Below, one piece after another: positions 50,516 to 59,434 of a DNA stretch of 64,000 nt. The stretch is from RHKX01 sp041393495 (lineage in GTDB: Bacteria; Actinomycetota; Thermoleophilia; Solirubrobacterales; 70-9): the NCBI GenBank assembly GCA_041393495.1, contig JAWKKA010000015.1, forward strand, positions 1-64,000, written 5' to 3'. Below the pieces are notes generated by a model that was not told where the DNA came from, made no database searches, and saw nothing but the letters and a program-made list of their open reading frames with translations. Within the stretch, counting starts at the first letter, position 1. Each line of letters opens with the position of its first letter. The position numbers and the translations under genes were made by a program.

Positions 50516-51992
50516 CCCGCTCGACCTCGCCCTGCAGCCGGCGGACGAGGCCCGGCTTCTTGCGGACCAGGTTCTTCATCTGGTAGGGGTCGTGGTTGAG
50601 GTCATAGAGGCGCTGGTGGCCACCGTTGCCGTACTGCCAGTAGGTGTAGCCGCTGCGGGTCTTGATCTGCCGCCAGGGTCCCCGCCCCGGCTTGCTCGAT
50701 CCCTCGATCCGCTCGAGCAGCAGCGAGCGGCGCTCGTGGTCGCCGAGCAGCGAGTAGCCGTCGTAGACGCGCGGCTCGCGGACCCCGGCGGCGTCGAGGA
50801 TCGTCGCCGGGACGTCGACGTTCGCGGTCAGATCGGCGCGGTTGACCCCGGCCCCGAACCCGGGCCCGCGGATCACCAGCGGCACCCGGACCGAGCGGTC
50901 CCACGGGTAGTTCTTGCCGAACAGCGCGTGCTCGCCGTGCAGGAAGCCGTTGTCGGTCTGAAAGATCACGTAGGTGTTGTCGAGCTCCCCCCGGCGCTCG
51001 AGCTGTCTGACGACCGCGGCGACGATCCGGTCCACCGACTGCAGCGACTGAAGCTCCCGGCGCCAGTAGCGGTCGACGAAGGCGGCCTCGTCCCCGGGCA
51101 TGTAGTTGGGGCCGCCGGGGAACTGCGCTCCGGGGAACCTGTCGCGATCGCGGGCGGCGGGGGCGGGCGGACACTCGCGACGCTTGCGATCGCCCTGGCA
51201 GGGGGTCCAGTGGGGCGTGAACACCGAGAGGGTCAGCATGAACGGCTTGCCGTCGCGGGCGAGGAAGCGGTGCGTGCGCGCCGCGAAGAGGTCGTTCTGA
51301 AACCTCCCCTTGCGGACGTCGAGGATGCTTCCGTTGTCGCTCAGCCTGTAGGTCCGCATCTTGTCCTTCGGCTGGGTCAGCTCCGCGAACCAGTCGTCGA
51401 ACCCGGGCTCGGGCTCGACCCCGAGGTTCGTCCCCGGCGGCACGTTGAGGACCTTGCCGATCCAGCCGGTCCGGTAGCCGGCGCGGTCGAGCGCGGTGTA
51501 GACGGTGTCGTGGAAGTCCATCGCGCCGAACCCACCGCTCGGGGGCTTGTTCGAGAGAACGTGATGATTGTGCGGGTACTGCCCGCTGAGGAACGTGGCG
51601 CGCGAGGGGCAGCAGAGTGGCTGGACGTCGTGGTACTGGGAGAAGGTCGTGCCGTGCCTGCGCAGCAGCCGCCTCAGTCGCGGCATCTGCTTCATCGAGT
51701 CGATCGACTGGTCGTCGGTGAGGATCTGGACGAAGTTCGGCCGCTCGCCGCGGGCCGCCGCGGCGGCGAGGCGCCGCGACTGGCGCAGCTCCGCGGCGCT
51801 GCGTGGCTTCGGGGCCGCGGGGAAGCCGGGGAGGCGGCGCTCGGCCGCCGGCACCGGCATCGGCTCGGGCTTGCCGCCGCTGCCGTTGGCGCCCGCCCCG
51901 GCGGTGGTGTCGGCGCCGGAGCCGTCGGTCCCCCCGCAGGCGCCGAGCGCGACGATGACGGCGAGGGTCACCGCGAAGGCGCAGGCGAGCAT
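50487..51992 (-). CDS. Sulfatase-family lipoprotein
   Basis: 501 residues. A lipoprotein signal with lipobox ALGAC (Cys19) and a Gly/Pro-rich spacer precede a sulfatase domain: ILTDDQS metal loop and the formylglycine motif CCPSRATFLSGQYPHNHHV (Cys127 as the modified residue), followed by TGWIGKVLN, SVFTPHWTP and FQTDNGFLHGEHALFGK. It cleaves a sulfate ester outside the membrane after Cys to formylglycine conversion, which needs an FGE not seen here. ATG 51992 is chosen; an upstream in-frame start would add a basic stretch. Confidence 0.88.
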   Translation of the reverse strand: MLACAFAVTLAVIVALGACGGTDGSGADTTAGAGANGSGGKPEPMPVPAAERRLPGFPAAPKPRSAAELRQSRRLAAAAARGERPNFVQILTDDQSIDSMKQMPRLRRLLRRHGTTFSQYHDVQPLCCPSRATFLSGQYPHNHHVLSNKPPSGGFGAMDFHDTVYTALDRAGYRTGWIGKVLNVPPGTNLGVEPEPGFDDWFAELTQPKDKMRTYRLSDNGSILDVRKGRFQNDLFAARTHRFLARDGKPFMLTLSVFTPHWTPCQGDRKRRECPPAPAARDRDRFPGAQFPGGPNYMPGDEAAFVDRYWRRELQSLQSVDRIVAAVVRQLERRGELDNTYVIFQTDNGFLHGEHALFGKNYPWDRSVRVPLVIRGPGFGAGVNRADLTANVDVPATILDAAGVREPRVYDGYSLLGDHERRSLLLERIEGSSKPGRGPWRQIKTRSGYTYWQYGNGGHQRLYDLNHDPYQMKNLVRKKPGLVRRLQGEVERVKDCAGDCP

Positions 51993-52196
51993 GGCCCGTC
52001 GGGGGCGGCGTTCCCCCCGCTGCCGGGGGTCGGCGCTGTCGTTCGCGGCGGCCAAGGTCGTTCGCCCGGCCTGCGCTGTCCCGATCGCAGCTCCGGTCGG
52101 ACCAAGATAGCGAAGGCCCACCTCCGCGACCGCGTTCGGAGCCGGGCGGACGCCGCCCGCGCAAAGCCGTCCGCGGCGCCTGAGAGCATCGCGCCC

Positions 52197-53330
52197 GTGC
52201 CACCGCTGATCAGCTTCGAGGAGGCCCTCGCCCTCGGCGAGCTCACCGGCCACGACGAGATCGGCGCGCTCGTCGAGCGGGCCTGGGAGGTCCGCACCGA
52301 GCGCTTCGGCCCGTCCACCGACATGTGCTCGCTCGTCAACGCGAAATCGGGCGGATGCGCGGAGGATTGCGGGTTCTGCGCCCAGTCCCGCTATGCCGAG
52401 GCGGACACCCCGATGCACCCGATGATGGAGCCCGAGCAGATCCTCGAGCATGCGAAAGCGGCCGAGGCCGCGGGCGCGCACCGCTTCTGCATGGTCACCC
52501 AGGGCCAGGGGCTCTCGAAGCGCGACTTCGCGAAGGTCCTCGAGGGCGCCCGGCTCGTCGCCGAGCACACCAACCTGAAGCGTTGCGCGTCGATCGGCCA
52601 CCTCTCCGCCGACCGCGCCCGCCGGCTCGCCGACGCCGGGGTCCAGCGCATCCACCACAACGTCGAGACGGCCCGCTCCTACTACGACGAGGTCACGACC
52701 ACGGTCCGCTACGAGGGCCGGATCCGGACGATCGAGGCGGTTCGCGACGCCGGCATGGAGACCTGCGTCGGCGGCATCCTCAACCTCGGCGAATCGCCGC
52801 GTCAGCGGGTCGAGATGGCTTTCGAGCTGGCCACGATCGATCCGACGTCGGTGCCGATCAACCTGCTCAACCCACGCACCGGCACCAAGTTCGGCGACCG
52901 GCCGCTGATGGACCCGTGGGAGGTCGTCAAGTGGATCGCGATCTTCCGGCTGATCCTCCCCGACGCGCTGTTCCGGATCTGCGGCGGTCGGGTCGAGAAC
53001 CTCCGCGAGCTGCAGCCGCTGGCCGTCAAGGCCGGCCTCAACGGGGTGATGATGGGCAACTTCCTGACGACGCTCGGCGCCGAGCCGGCCGCCGACCGCG
53101 AGATGTTCACCGAGCTCGGCCTCGACGTCGCCCGCCAGCCCGACAACGGCTCCAACCCGCGGCCCGACAACCGCAGCGGCCGGCTCGAGGGCTCGACGCC
53201 ACAGACGCCGATCGACGATCTGATCGATCGCCGGGAGGAGGCCGGGCTCTGGGATCCTTCGACGCAGCTACGGACCGTCAAGAGGCGCGGCAAGGCCCCC
53301 GCCTACCCCTCCCCCGAACGCGCGGCGTGA
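52197..53330 (+). CDS. bioB: Biotin synthase
   Basis: 377 residues. Radical-SAM cluster cysteines CxxxCxxC at GGCAEDCGFCAQS (Cys54, 58, 61), then HRFCMVTQGQG, NLKRCASIGHLS, HHNVETARSYY, GILNLGESPRQRVE, and the final domain GVMMGNFLTT. It inserts sulfur into dethiobiotin. GTG 52197. Its stop overlaps the bioF start by four bases, heading a bioB-bioF-bioD-bioA operon. It is divergent from the sulfatase. Confidence 0.96.
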   Translation: MPPLISFEEALALGELTGHDEIGALVERAWEVRTERFGPSTDMCSLVNAKSGGCAEDCGFCAQSRYAEADTPMHPMMEPEQILEHAKAAEAAGAHRFCMVTQGQGLSKRDFAKVLEGARLVAEHTNLKRCASIGHLSADRARRLADAGVQRIHHNVETARSYYDEVTTTVRYEGRIRTIEAVRDAGMETCVGGILNLGESPRQRVEMAFELATIDPTSVPINLLNPRTGTKFGDRPLMDPWEVVKWIAIFRLILPDALFRICGGRVENLRELQPLAVKAGLNGVMMGNFLTTLGAEPAADREMFTELGLDVARQPDNGSNPRPDNRSGRLEGSTPQTPIDDLIDRREEAGLWDPSTQLRTVKRRGKAPAYPSPERAA

Positions 53331-54670
53331 GCGCCGGCCGGGAAGGCAGCGGAGCCGCCCCCTCCCCCCGTGCCGCGACCGTCGCCGAGCGTCTCGAGGC
53401 GATCAGGGAGGAGGGGCTGTTCCGGTGGATGCGGACGGTCGGCACCGCGCAGGGGCCGCGGGTCGAGGTCGATGGCCGCGACGTGCTGCTGCTCTGCTCG
53501 AACGACTACCTGAACCTCGCATCCCACCCCGAGGTGGAGGCGGCCGCGGTCGCGGCGATCGAACGCTGGGGGACCGGCGCCGGGGCCTCGCGGCTGGTCT
53601 CCGGCAACATGGAGCCGCACGACGAGCTCGAGCGCCGCCTCGCCTCGTTTCACGGCACCGACACCGCGCTGCTGTTCGGCTCCGGATACCTCGCCAACAC
53701 CGGCGTCATCGCCGCGCTCGCCCGCCGCGGCGACGTCGTCTTCTCGGATGAGCTCAACCACGCGAGCATCATCGACGGCTGCCGGCTGGCCGGCGCCGAG
53801 ACCTTCGTCTACCGCCACCGCGACCTCGAGCACCTCGCCTGGGCGCTCGGTCGGCTTCCCGGCCACTCGGCTCTGATCGTCACCGACGGCCTGTTCTCGA
53901 TGGACGGCGACGTCGCTCAGCTCACCTGGCTGCGCGAGCTCGCGAGCCGCCACGGGGCGATGCTGATGGTCGACGACGCCCACGCCGTCGGCGCCCTCGG
54001 CCCCGGTGGCCGCGGCTCGGTCGCCGAGGCCGGGCTGGCCGGCGAGGTCGACGTCCTCGTCGGCACGCTCGGCAAGGCGCTCGGCAGCTACGGCGCTTAC
54101 GCCTGCGTCTCCCGCGAGGTCCGCGACCTGCTCGTCAACACCGCCCGGCCGTTGATCTTCTCCACCGCGCTGCCGCCCGCGGTCGTGGCGGCGGCCGATG
54201 CCGCCCTCGGCGTCGTCGAGTCGGACCCGGCGCGGATCGGCCGCCTGCGCTCGAACGCGGCTACCCTCCGCGCCGCCCTCGCCGCCCATGGCCTCGAGCC
54301 ACAGGGCGCCGGCGCCCAGATCGTGCCGGTCGCGGTCGGCGATCGCGATCGCGCCGTCGCGATCTGCCGTCGCGCCCTCGACGCCGGCGTCTACGCGCAG
54401 GCGATCCGGCCACCGACCGTCCCCGAGGGCACCTCGCGGCTGCGGTTGACCGTTCTCGCCGATCATGACCCGGCCGAGCTCGTCGAGGCGGCCGCGATCC
54501 TCGCCGGCGCGTTCCGCGCGGTCTCGGCCGCGGGCGACTGGTCGATCGACCTGCCCGACCCCGAGCCGGGCGAGCTCCGCGTCGAGCGGCACGGGTGGCG
54601 CGCCGCCGAGGCGTCCGACGGGCCGGCCGGCGACGGTCACGCCGCGGCGCCGGCGGCGCCGGCCGGCTGA
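53327..54670 (+). CDS. bioF: 8-amino-7-oxononanoate synthase
   Basis: 447 residues of the alpha-oxoamine synthase family: LCSNDYLNLASHPEV, GTGAGASRLVSGNM, DELNHASIIDGCRL, SMDGDVAQL, VDDAHAVGALGPGG and the PLP Lys250 in VGTLGKALGSYG. It joins pimeloyl-CoA/ACP and alanine. The tail beyond about 405 is Glu/Ala/Pro-rich and unusual. GTG 53327 overlaps the bioB stop. Confidence 0.94.
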   Translation: MSAGREGSGAAPSPRAATVAERLEAIREEGLFRWMRTVGTAQGPRVEVDGRDVLLLCSNDYLNLASHPEVEAAAVAAIERWGTGAGASRLVSGNMEPHDELERRLASFHGTDTALLFGSGYLANTGVIAALARRGDVVFSDELNHASIIDGCRLAGAETFVYRHRDLEHLAWALGRLPGHSALIVTDGLFSMDGDVAQLTWLRELASRHGAMLMVDDAHAVGALGPGGRGSVAEAGLAGEVDVLVGTLGKALGSYGAYACVSREVRDLLVNTARPLIFSTALPPAVVAAADAALGVVESDPARIGRLRSNAATLRAALAAHGLEPQGAGAQIVPVAVGDRDRAVAICRRALDAGVYAQAIRPPTVPEGTSRLRLTVLADHDPAELVEAAAILAGAFRAVSAAGDWSIDLPDPEPGELRVERHGWRAAEASDGPAGDGHAAAPAAPAG

Positions 54671-54680
54671 GGCGGGGCCC

Positions 54681-55337
54681 GTGGCCGCCGCCGGCCTCTT
54701 CGTCACCGGCACCGGGACGGAGGTGGGCAAGTCGGTCGTGGCCGCCGTGATCGCCGCCGAGGCGGCGGCTGTCGGGCTCGACGTCGCGGTCTTCAAGCCA
54801 GCGGTCTCCGGGCTCGAGGAGGATGGCGAGGCCGACCACGAGCTGCTCGCCCGGGCGTCCGGGACCTCCCAGTCGGCGGACGAGATCGCCCCCTACCGCT
54901 ACGGCCCGCCCGTCTCGCCCCACCTGGCTGCGGAGCTTGCCGGCGAGGAGATCGACGTCGCGCTGCTGGAACGCGCCGCCGACGCGGCCGCCGCCGGTGC
55001 CGACGCGATCGTCTGCGAGGGCGTCGGCGGCCTGATGGTGCCGCTCACGCCCGACTACCTCGTCCGCAACCTCGCGGTCGGGCTCGGGCATCCGCTCGTC
55101 GTCGTCGCCGATGCCGGGCTGGGGACGATCAACCACACGCTGCTGACCATCGAGGCCGCCTGGACGGCTGAGCTCGAGGTCCGCGCCGTCGTCCTCAACC
55201 GCTGGCCCGCGAAGCCCGGCCGCCTCGAGGAGTCGAACCGCGAGACGATCGCCGCGCTGACCGGCGTCGCGGTCCTGACGCTCGCCGGGATCGACCTGGC
55301 GCGACCCGCGGGCTGGCCGCGGCTCGGCCTGCTCTGA
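54681..55337 (+). CDS. bioD: Dethiobiotin synthetase
   Basis: 218 residues: P-loop GTGTEVGKSVVAA (Lys17), FKPAVSGLEEDGEADHELLA, substrate-side PYRYGPPVSPHLAA, CEGVGGLMVPL and VVADAGLGTINHTLLT. It carboxylates diaminopelargonate to dethiobiotin with ATP. Its GTG follows the bioF stop by 10 bp. Confidence 0.94.
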   Translation: MAAAGLFVTGTGTEVGKSVVAAVIAAEAAAVGLDVAVFKPAVSGLEEDGEADHELLARASGTSQSADEIAPYRYGPPVSPHLAAELAGEEIDVALLERAADAAAAGADAIVCEGVGGLMVPLTPDYLVRNLAVGLGHPLVVVADAGLGTINHTLLTIEAAWTAELEVRAVVLNRWPAKPGRLEESNRETIAALTGVAVLTLAGIDLARPAGWPRLGLL

Positions 55338-55409
55338 GCGCCGCCGGCCTCAGGCTGCGCGGTCGTGGCGCCGGGCTTCCGACCGGCGCCGGGCCTAGCT
55401 TTGCGGGAG

Positions 55410-56768
55410 ATGAACGATCGGATCGCGGCGCTCGATCACCGCCACCTCTGGCATCCGTTCACCCAGCAGCGCGGCTGGGTGGCGGAGGAGCCGCTCGTTG
55501 TCGAGCGCGGCGAGGGGACCGACCTGATCGCGGCCGACGGGAGCCGCTACATCGACGGCACCTCGTCGCTGTGGTGCAACGTCCACGGCCACCGGCACCC
55601 GACCATCGACGGGGCGATCCGCGACCAGCTCGACCGGGTCGCCCACTCGACGATGCTCGGGCTCACCCACGCTCCCGCGGCCGAGCTCGCAGCGCGGCTC
55701 GTGGCCATCGCCCCGGCCGGGCTCGCCCGCGTCTTCTACTCCGACGCGGGATCGACGGCGACCGAGATCGCGCTGAAGATGGCGTTTCAGTACTGGCGCC
55801 AGCAGGGCGGCCAGCACGCCCGGCGCACCTCGTTCGTCGGCCTCGCCGACGGCTACCACGGCGACACGATCGGGGCGGTCTCGGTCGGCGGCATCGACCT
55901 GTTCCACGGCGCCTACGAGCCGCTGCTGTTCGCGAAGCGGTCGGTTCCGGCGGGCGACGCCGACGCGCTCGACGCCGTCCTCGACCGCCACGGCGAGGAG
56001 GTCGCGGCGGTGATCGTGGAGCCGCTGGTCCAGGGCGCCGGCGGCATCATCGTCCAGCCGCCCGGCTACCTGCGCCGGGTCCGCGAGCTCTGCGACGCCC
56101 ACGACGTGCTCCTGATCTGCGACGAGGTCGCGACCGGGTTCGGCCGGACCGGGACGATGTTCGCCTGCGAGCGGGAGGCGGTCGCCCCCGACCTCCTCTG
56201 CCTCGGCAAGGGACTGACCAACGGCTACATGCCGCTCGCGGCGACGCTGACGACCGAGCGTATCTACGAGGGCTTCCTCGGCGAGCCGGAGGAGCTCCGG
56301 ACCTTCTTCCACGGCCACACGTTCACCGGCAACCCGCTCGCCTGCGCGGCCGCGATCGCGAGCCTCGAGGTGTTCGAGCGCGAACGGACGCTCGACCGGC
56401 TGCAGCCGAAGATCGAGCGGTTCGGCGAGCTGCTCGCGAGCGTCGCGGCGATGGACGAGGTCGCCGAGGTCCGCTCCTGCGGCTTCATGGCCGGCATCGA
56501 CCTCGGCGAGCATGACCCGGCGCTCCGCCTCGGCCACCGGGTGACGCTCGAGGCGCGCCGGCGCGGCGCCATGGTCCGGCCGCTCGGCGACACGATCGTC
56601 CTCGTGCCGCCGCTCGCGATCAGCAAGCGCGACCTCGGACGGCTCGTCGCCATCACGGCGGCATCGATCCGCGAGGCGATCGCCGGCGCCTATCCCTCCG
56701 GCGCCACGGAGGAGCTTCGCGTCACCCGGACCGGCCCGCCCCCGCGCACGAGCCGGGCGGCGGCGTGA
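55410..56768 (+). CDS. bioA: Adenosylmethionine-8-amino-7-oxononanoate aminotransferase
   Basis: 452 residues of fold-type I PLP aminotransferases: LWHPFTQQRGW, YIDGTSSLWCNVHGH, FYSDAGSTATEIALKM, DGYHGDTIGAVSVGG, CDEVATGFGRTGTMF and Lys267 in CLGKGLTNGYMPLA. HPFTQ near the start is diagnostic of BioA. It transaminates the bioF product with SAM as amino donor. ATG 55410. The last gene of the biotin operon; no bioC or bioH is visible. Confidence 0.95.
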   Translation: MNDRIAALDHRHLWHPFTQQRGWVAEEPLVVERGEGTDLIAADGSRYIDGTSSLWCNVHGHRHPTIDGAIRDQLDRVAHSTMLGLTHAPAAELAARLVAIAPAGLARVFYSDAGSTATEIALKMAFQYWRQQGGQHARRTSFVGLADGYHGDTIGAVSVGGIDLFHGAYEPLLFAKRSVPAGDADALDAVLDRHGEEVAAVIVEPLVQGAGGIIVQPPGYLRRVRELCDAHDVLLICDEVATGFGRTGTMFACEREAVAPDLLCLGKGLTNGYMPLAATLTTERIYEGFLGEPEELRTFFHGHTFTGNPLACAAAIASLEVFERERTLDRLQPKIERFGELLASVAAMDEVAEVRSCGFMAGIDLGEHDPALRLGHRVTLEARRRGAMVRPLGDTIVLVPPLAISKRDLGRLVAITAASIREAIAGAYPSGATEELRVTRTGPPPRTSRAAA

Positions 56769-56828
56769 GGCCCCGACCCGCCGCCGATCGGATCACGCGC
56801 CGGCCCTGATCTGCCGAAAGCGGTTGTG

Positions 56829-57386
56829 ATGGACGGCCCGCCGCGTCGTAGTAGGGGTGTGGAGCAGGTAGTCGCAGCGCCGACACCGGCGGCAGGCGCC
56901 GGGCGCACGCTCGCCTTCGAGGCCCTCTACCGGGGTTGCCGGGACGACGTCTACGCCTACGTCGCCGGCCTGCTGGGCGATCGTCACGCGGCCGAGGACG
57001 TCACCGCGCTCGCCTTCGAGCGTGCCTACCGGCGCCGCCGGCGGTTCGATCCGCGCCGCGGCAGCGGCCGTGCCTGGGTCTTCAGCATCGCCCGCAACGC
57101 CGCCCTCGACGAGCTCCGGCGGCGCAAGCGCACCGCGTCGCTGACCGCCGACCCGGAGGACGCGGCGGCATCGCCCCAGGCCGACGACGCCGAGGCGGCG
57201 GTGCGGCGTGCGGCGCTGCGCGAGGCCCTGCGGCGCCTCGACCTCCGCGAGCGCGAGCTGGTCGCGCTGCGCTTCTTCGCCGGATTGAGCCACGCCGAGA
57301 TCGCCACGGTGCTCGGGATCAGCTCCTCGAACGCGGGCACCCGCCTGCACCGGGCCGTCGACAAGCTGAGGAGCGAGATGCGATGA
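56829..57386 (+). CDS. ECF-type RNA polymerase sigma factor
   Basis: 185 residues: sigma region 2 (FEALYRGCRDDVYAYVAGLLGDRHAAEDVTALAFERAYR, then FSIARNAALDELRRRKR) and region 4 (LRRLDLRERELVALRFFAGLSHAEIATVLGISSSNAGTRLHRAVDKLR). The upstream 25 residues are not conserved. ATG 56829 is chosen (GTG 56826 is one codon upstream). Its stop overlaps the ATG of the DUF4349 gene, a standard sigma/anti-sigma arrangement. Confidence 0.92.
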   Translation: MDGPPRRSRGVEQVVAAPTPAAGAGRTLAFEALYRGCRDDVYAYVAGLLGDRHAAEDVTALAFERAYRRRRRFDPRRGSGRAWVFSIARNAALDELRRRKRTASLTADPEDAAASPQADDAEAAVRRAALREALRRLDLRERELVALRFFAGLSHAEIATVLGISSSNAGTRLHRAVDKLRSEMR

Positions 57387-58483
57387 GACCGACGAACGAC
57401 CCGATCGAGCCTGCCGACGCCGAGCTGGCGACCCTGCTTCGGGCCGAGCGCCCCGAGCCCGATCCGGGCTGGGCCGCGCGGCTGGACGAGCGTGCCGCCG
57501 CGGGATTCCCCCGCCGCGGCGAGCACGGCCGTGGCAACGGTCGCAGCCATCGCCTGTCGCGGCGGCCCGGCGGTTGGCTGGCGCCGGCCGGCGCCCTGGC
57601 GACGCTGCTGCTCGTGGTCGTCGTCGTCGCGGTCGACAATGCCGGGAGCCCAGGGGGTGGCGGCGACGCGGTCGACGCCGGATCGGCCGCAACCGCCACG
57701 ACCGCCGCCCCCGACCAGGCCGCCGAGAAGGGGGCGGGCGCGCTGGAGCAGAGCGGCGAGCTTCGCGCGATCTCGCCGTCGACCCGCGACAGCGGCAGGA
57801 TCGCGCCGGGGACCGCGAACCGCAAGGTCGATCGCGATGCCCAGCTCAGCCTCTCGACGCGGCCCGACGAGGTCCGGTCCGTGACCGACGAAGTGATCTC
57901 GATCACCCGCTCGCTCGACGGCATCGTCGCCTCCTCACAGGTCTCGGAGACGGCGGATGGCGCCTCGGCCTCGCTCGAGCTGACGATCCCGACCCGCAAC
58001 CTCGACGCCGCGCTGGACCGGATGACGGACCTCGCCGACGTCGACTCGCTGAACGAGACCACGGTCGACATCACCAGGCCCGTCGTCAGCGCCAAGGACC
58101 GGCTGCAGGACGCCGAGGCGCGACGGCGCGAGCTGCTGCAGGCGCTCGGCAACGCCGAGACCGAGGCCGAGGCCGCCGCGATCGAGCGCAGGATCGCCGA
58201 TGCCCGTCGCGAGATCGCCCGCGCCGAAGCCGCTTACGAGCGCCTCACCCTGAAGGCACGACTCTCCGACCTCGCGGTCAGCGTAACGAGCAACCCGGCA
58301 GCGAGCGGGCACCGCACGCTCGGCGACTGGGTCGATGACGCCGTCGACGTGCTGCGAACGATGGCCGGCGTGCTGCTCGTCGCCGCCGCCGTGCTGGTGC
58401 CGCTCGCGCTGATCGCGGCGATCGTCGCGCTGGTCGTGGCCCGCGTGCGCGGCCGCCGGCGCGAGCGGGCGCTCGACGGCTGA
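57383..58483 (+). CDS. DUF4349 membrane protein, probable partner/anti-sigma of the ECF factor
   Basis: 366 residues: an N-terminal cytoplasmic segment (DAELATLLRAERPEPDPGWAARLDERA) reminiscent of anti-sigma heads, one transmembrane helix (about 65-87), an exported DUF4349 domain (KVDRDAQLSLSTRPDEV, DGIVASSQVS, ASLELTIPTRNLDAAL) with a coiled coil around 235-285, and a final transmembrane helix with a basic tail. No zinc-binding HxxxCxxC is present, so it is not a zinc anti-sigma. The four-base overlap with the sigma gene supports a partnership. Confidence 0.85.
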   Translation: MRPTNDPIEPADAELATLLRAERPEPDPGWAARLDERAAAGFPRRGEHGRGNGRSHRLSRRPGGWLAPAGALATLLLVVVVVAVDNAGSPGGGGDAVDAGSAATATTAAPDQAAEKGAGALEQSGELRAISPSTRDSGRIAPGTANRKVDRDAQLSLSTRPDEVRSVTDEVISITRSLDGIVASSQVSETADGASASLELTIPTRNLDAALDRMTDLADVDSLNETTVDITRPVVSAKDRLQDAEARRRELLQALGNAETEAEAAAIERRIADARREIARAEAAYERLTLKARLSDLAVSVTSNPAASGHRTLGDWVDDAVDVLRTMAGVLLVAAAVLVPLALIAAIVALVVARVRGRRRERALDG

Positions 58484-58486
58484 TCG

Positions 58487-58669
58487 CTACTCGTCGAGCG
58501 GCTCGAACTCGGCCTTGCGGGCACCGCAGACGGGGCAGAACCAGTCGTCGGGGATGTCCTCGAAGGCGGTGCCGGGCGGGATCCCACCGTCCGGGTCGCC
58601 CTCCTCGGGGTCGTAGATGTAGCCGCAGGAGCCACAGATCCACTCCTGCTTGATCGCGATCTCGGTCAT
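58487..58669 (-). CDS. Rubredoxin
   Basis: 60 residues with the four iron cysteines in two CxxC knuckles (ICGSCGYIYD, Cys12/15; WFCPVCGARK, Cys45/48), PDGGIPPGTAFEDIPDDW between them, and a Glu-rich end. It transfers single electrons, usually to an alkane or fatty acid hydroxylase or a peroxide-reducing system. ATG 58669 is 31 bp from the divergent Nudix start. Confidence 0.95.
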   Translation of the reverse strand: MTEIAIKQEWICGSCGYIYDPEEGDPDGGIPPGTAFEDIPDDWFCPVCGARKAEFEPLDE

Positions 58670-58700
58670 GCGCCACTGAGCCTAACGTAGAGTCCCGGCG

Positions 58701-59336
58701 GTGGACGAGCCCGCAGTCCCGCGTCCCGCGGCCACCGTCATCCTCCTCCGCCGCGGCGGCCGCCACGGACGCGCCGGCCTCGAGGTGCTGATGCTGAGGC
58801 GCGGCGCCGACGCCCGGTTCATGCCCGGCGTCTGGGTCTTCCCCGGCGGTGCCGTCGATCGCCACGACCACGATGTCGCCCGCGAGCTCGCGATCGAGCT
58901 CGAGGCCGAAGAGCTGGCCCACCGGGTCTGCGGAGCGCGCGAGCTCGTCGAGGAGGCGTCGATCTCGATCGCCGCCTCCGCCCTGCAGCCCTGGTCGCGA
59001 TGGGTCACGCCCGAGGTCGTCCCGATCCGCTTCGATACCCGCTTCTACGTCGCCCTCGCTCCCGCCCACAGCCGCCCCGAGCCCGACCGCAGCGAGGTCG
59101 TCGAGGCGCGCTGGATCAGCCCGGCGGCGGCGCTCGACGAGCATGCCGCCGACCGGCTCGAGCTCTCGTTCCCGACCGTCAAGCACCTCGAGGAGCTCGC
59201 GGGCTTCAGCGACGCCGACGCCGTCATCAGCGCGGGCGCCGATCGCCGCGTCGAGGTGGTCACCCCGAAGGTGCGCGGTGATCGCGACGACTTCGAGGTC
59301 CTGCTCCCGGGCGACCCCGGCTTCGCGGAGGAGTAG
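58701..59336 (+). CDS. Nudix hydrolase (NUDT19/CoA-diphosphatase-like)
   Basis: 211 residues. The Nudix box is split: VWVFPGGAVDRHDHD, then CGARELVEEASI (REUxEE core). A long insertion between the two halves is the pattern of NUDT8/19-type acyl-CoA diphosphatases. The C-terminus is unusual and acidic. It may hydrolyse CoA or acyl-CoA esters; the substrate is inferred from subfamily appearance only. GTG 58701. Confidence 0.84.
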   Translation: MDEPAVPRPAATVILLRRGGRHGRAGLEVLMLRRGADARFMPGVWVFPGGAVDRHDHDVARELAIELEAEELAHRVCGARELVEEASISIAASALQPWSRWVTPEVVPIRFDTRFYVALAPAHSRPEPDRSEVVEARWISPAAALDEHAADRLELSFPTVKHLEELAGFSDADAVISAGADRRVEVVTPKVRGDRDDFEVLLPGDPGFAEE

Positions 59337-59434
59337 CCCGCCGGCCCGGTGCGGCGCACGGGGTCCTGGCGGCAGGGGAGAAGACCTCCGGCCTCTGCGC
59401 ACGCGGCAGGCGCCCCCAGGCCCGGCGGATTCCT

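Noticed and set aside
52000..52196. BioQ- or BirA-type operator before bioB
   Set aside because: No convincing inverted repeat of the known forms is visible in the gap to the sulfatase gene.
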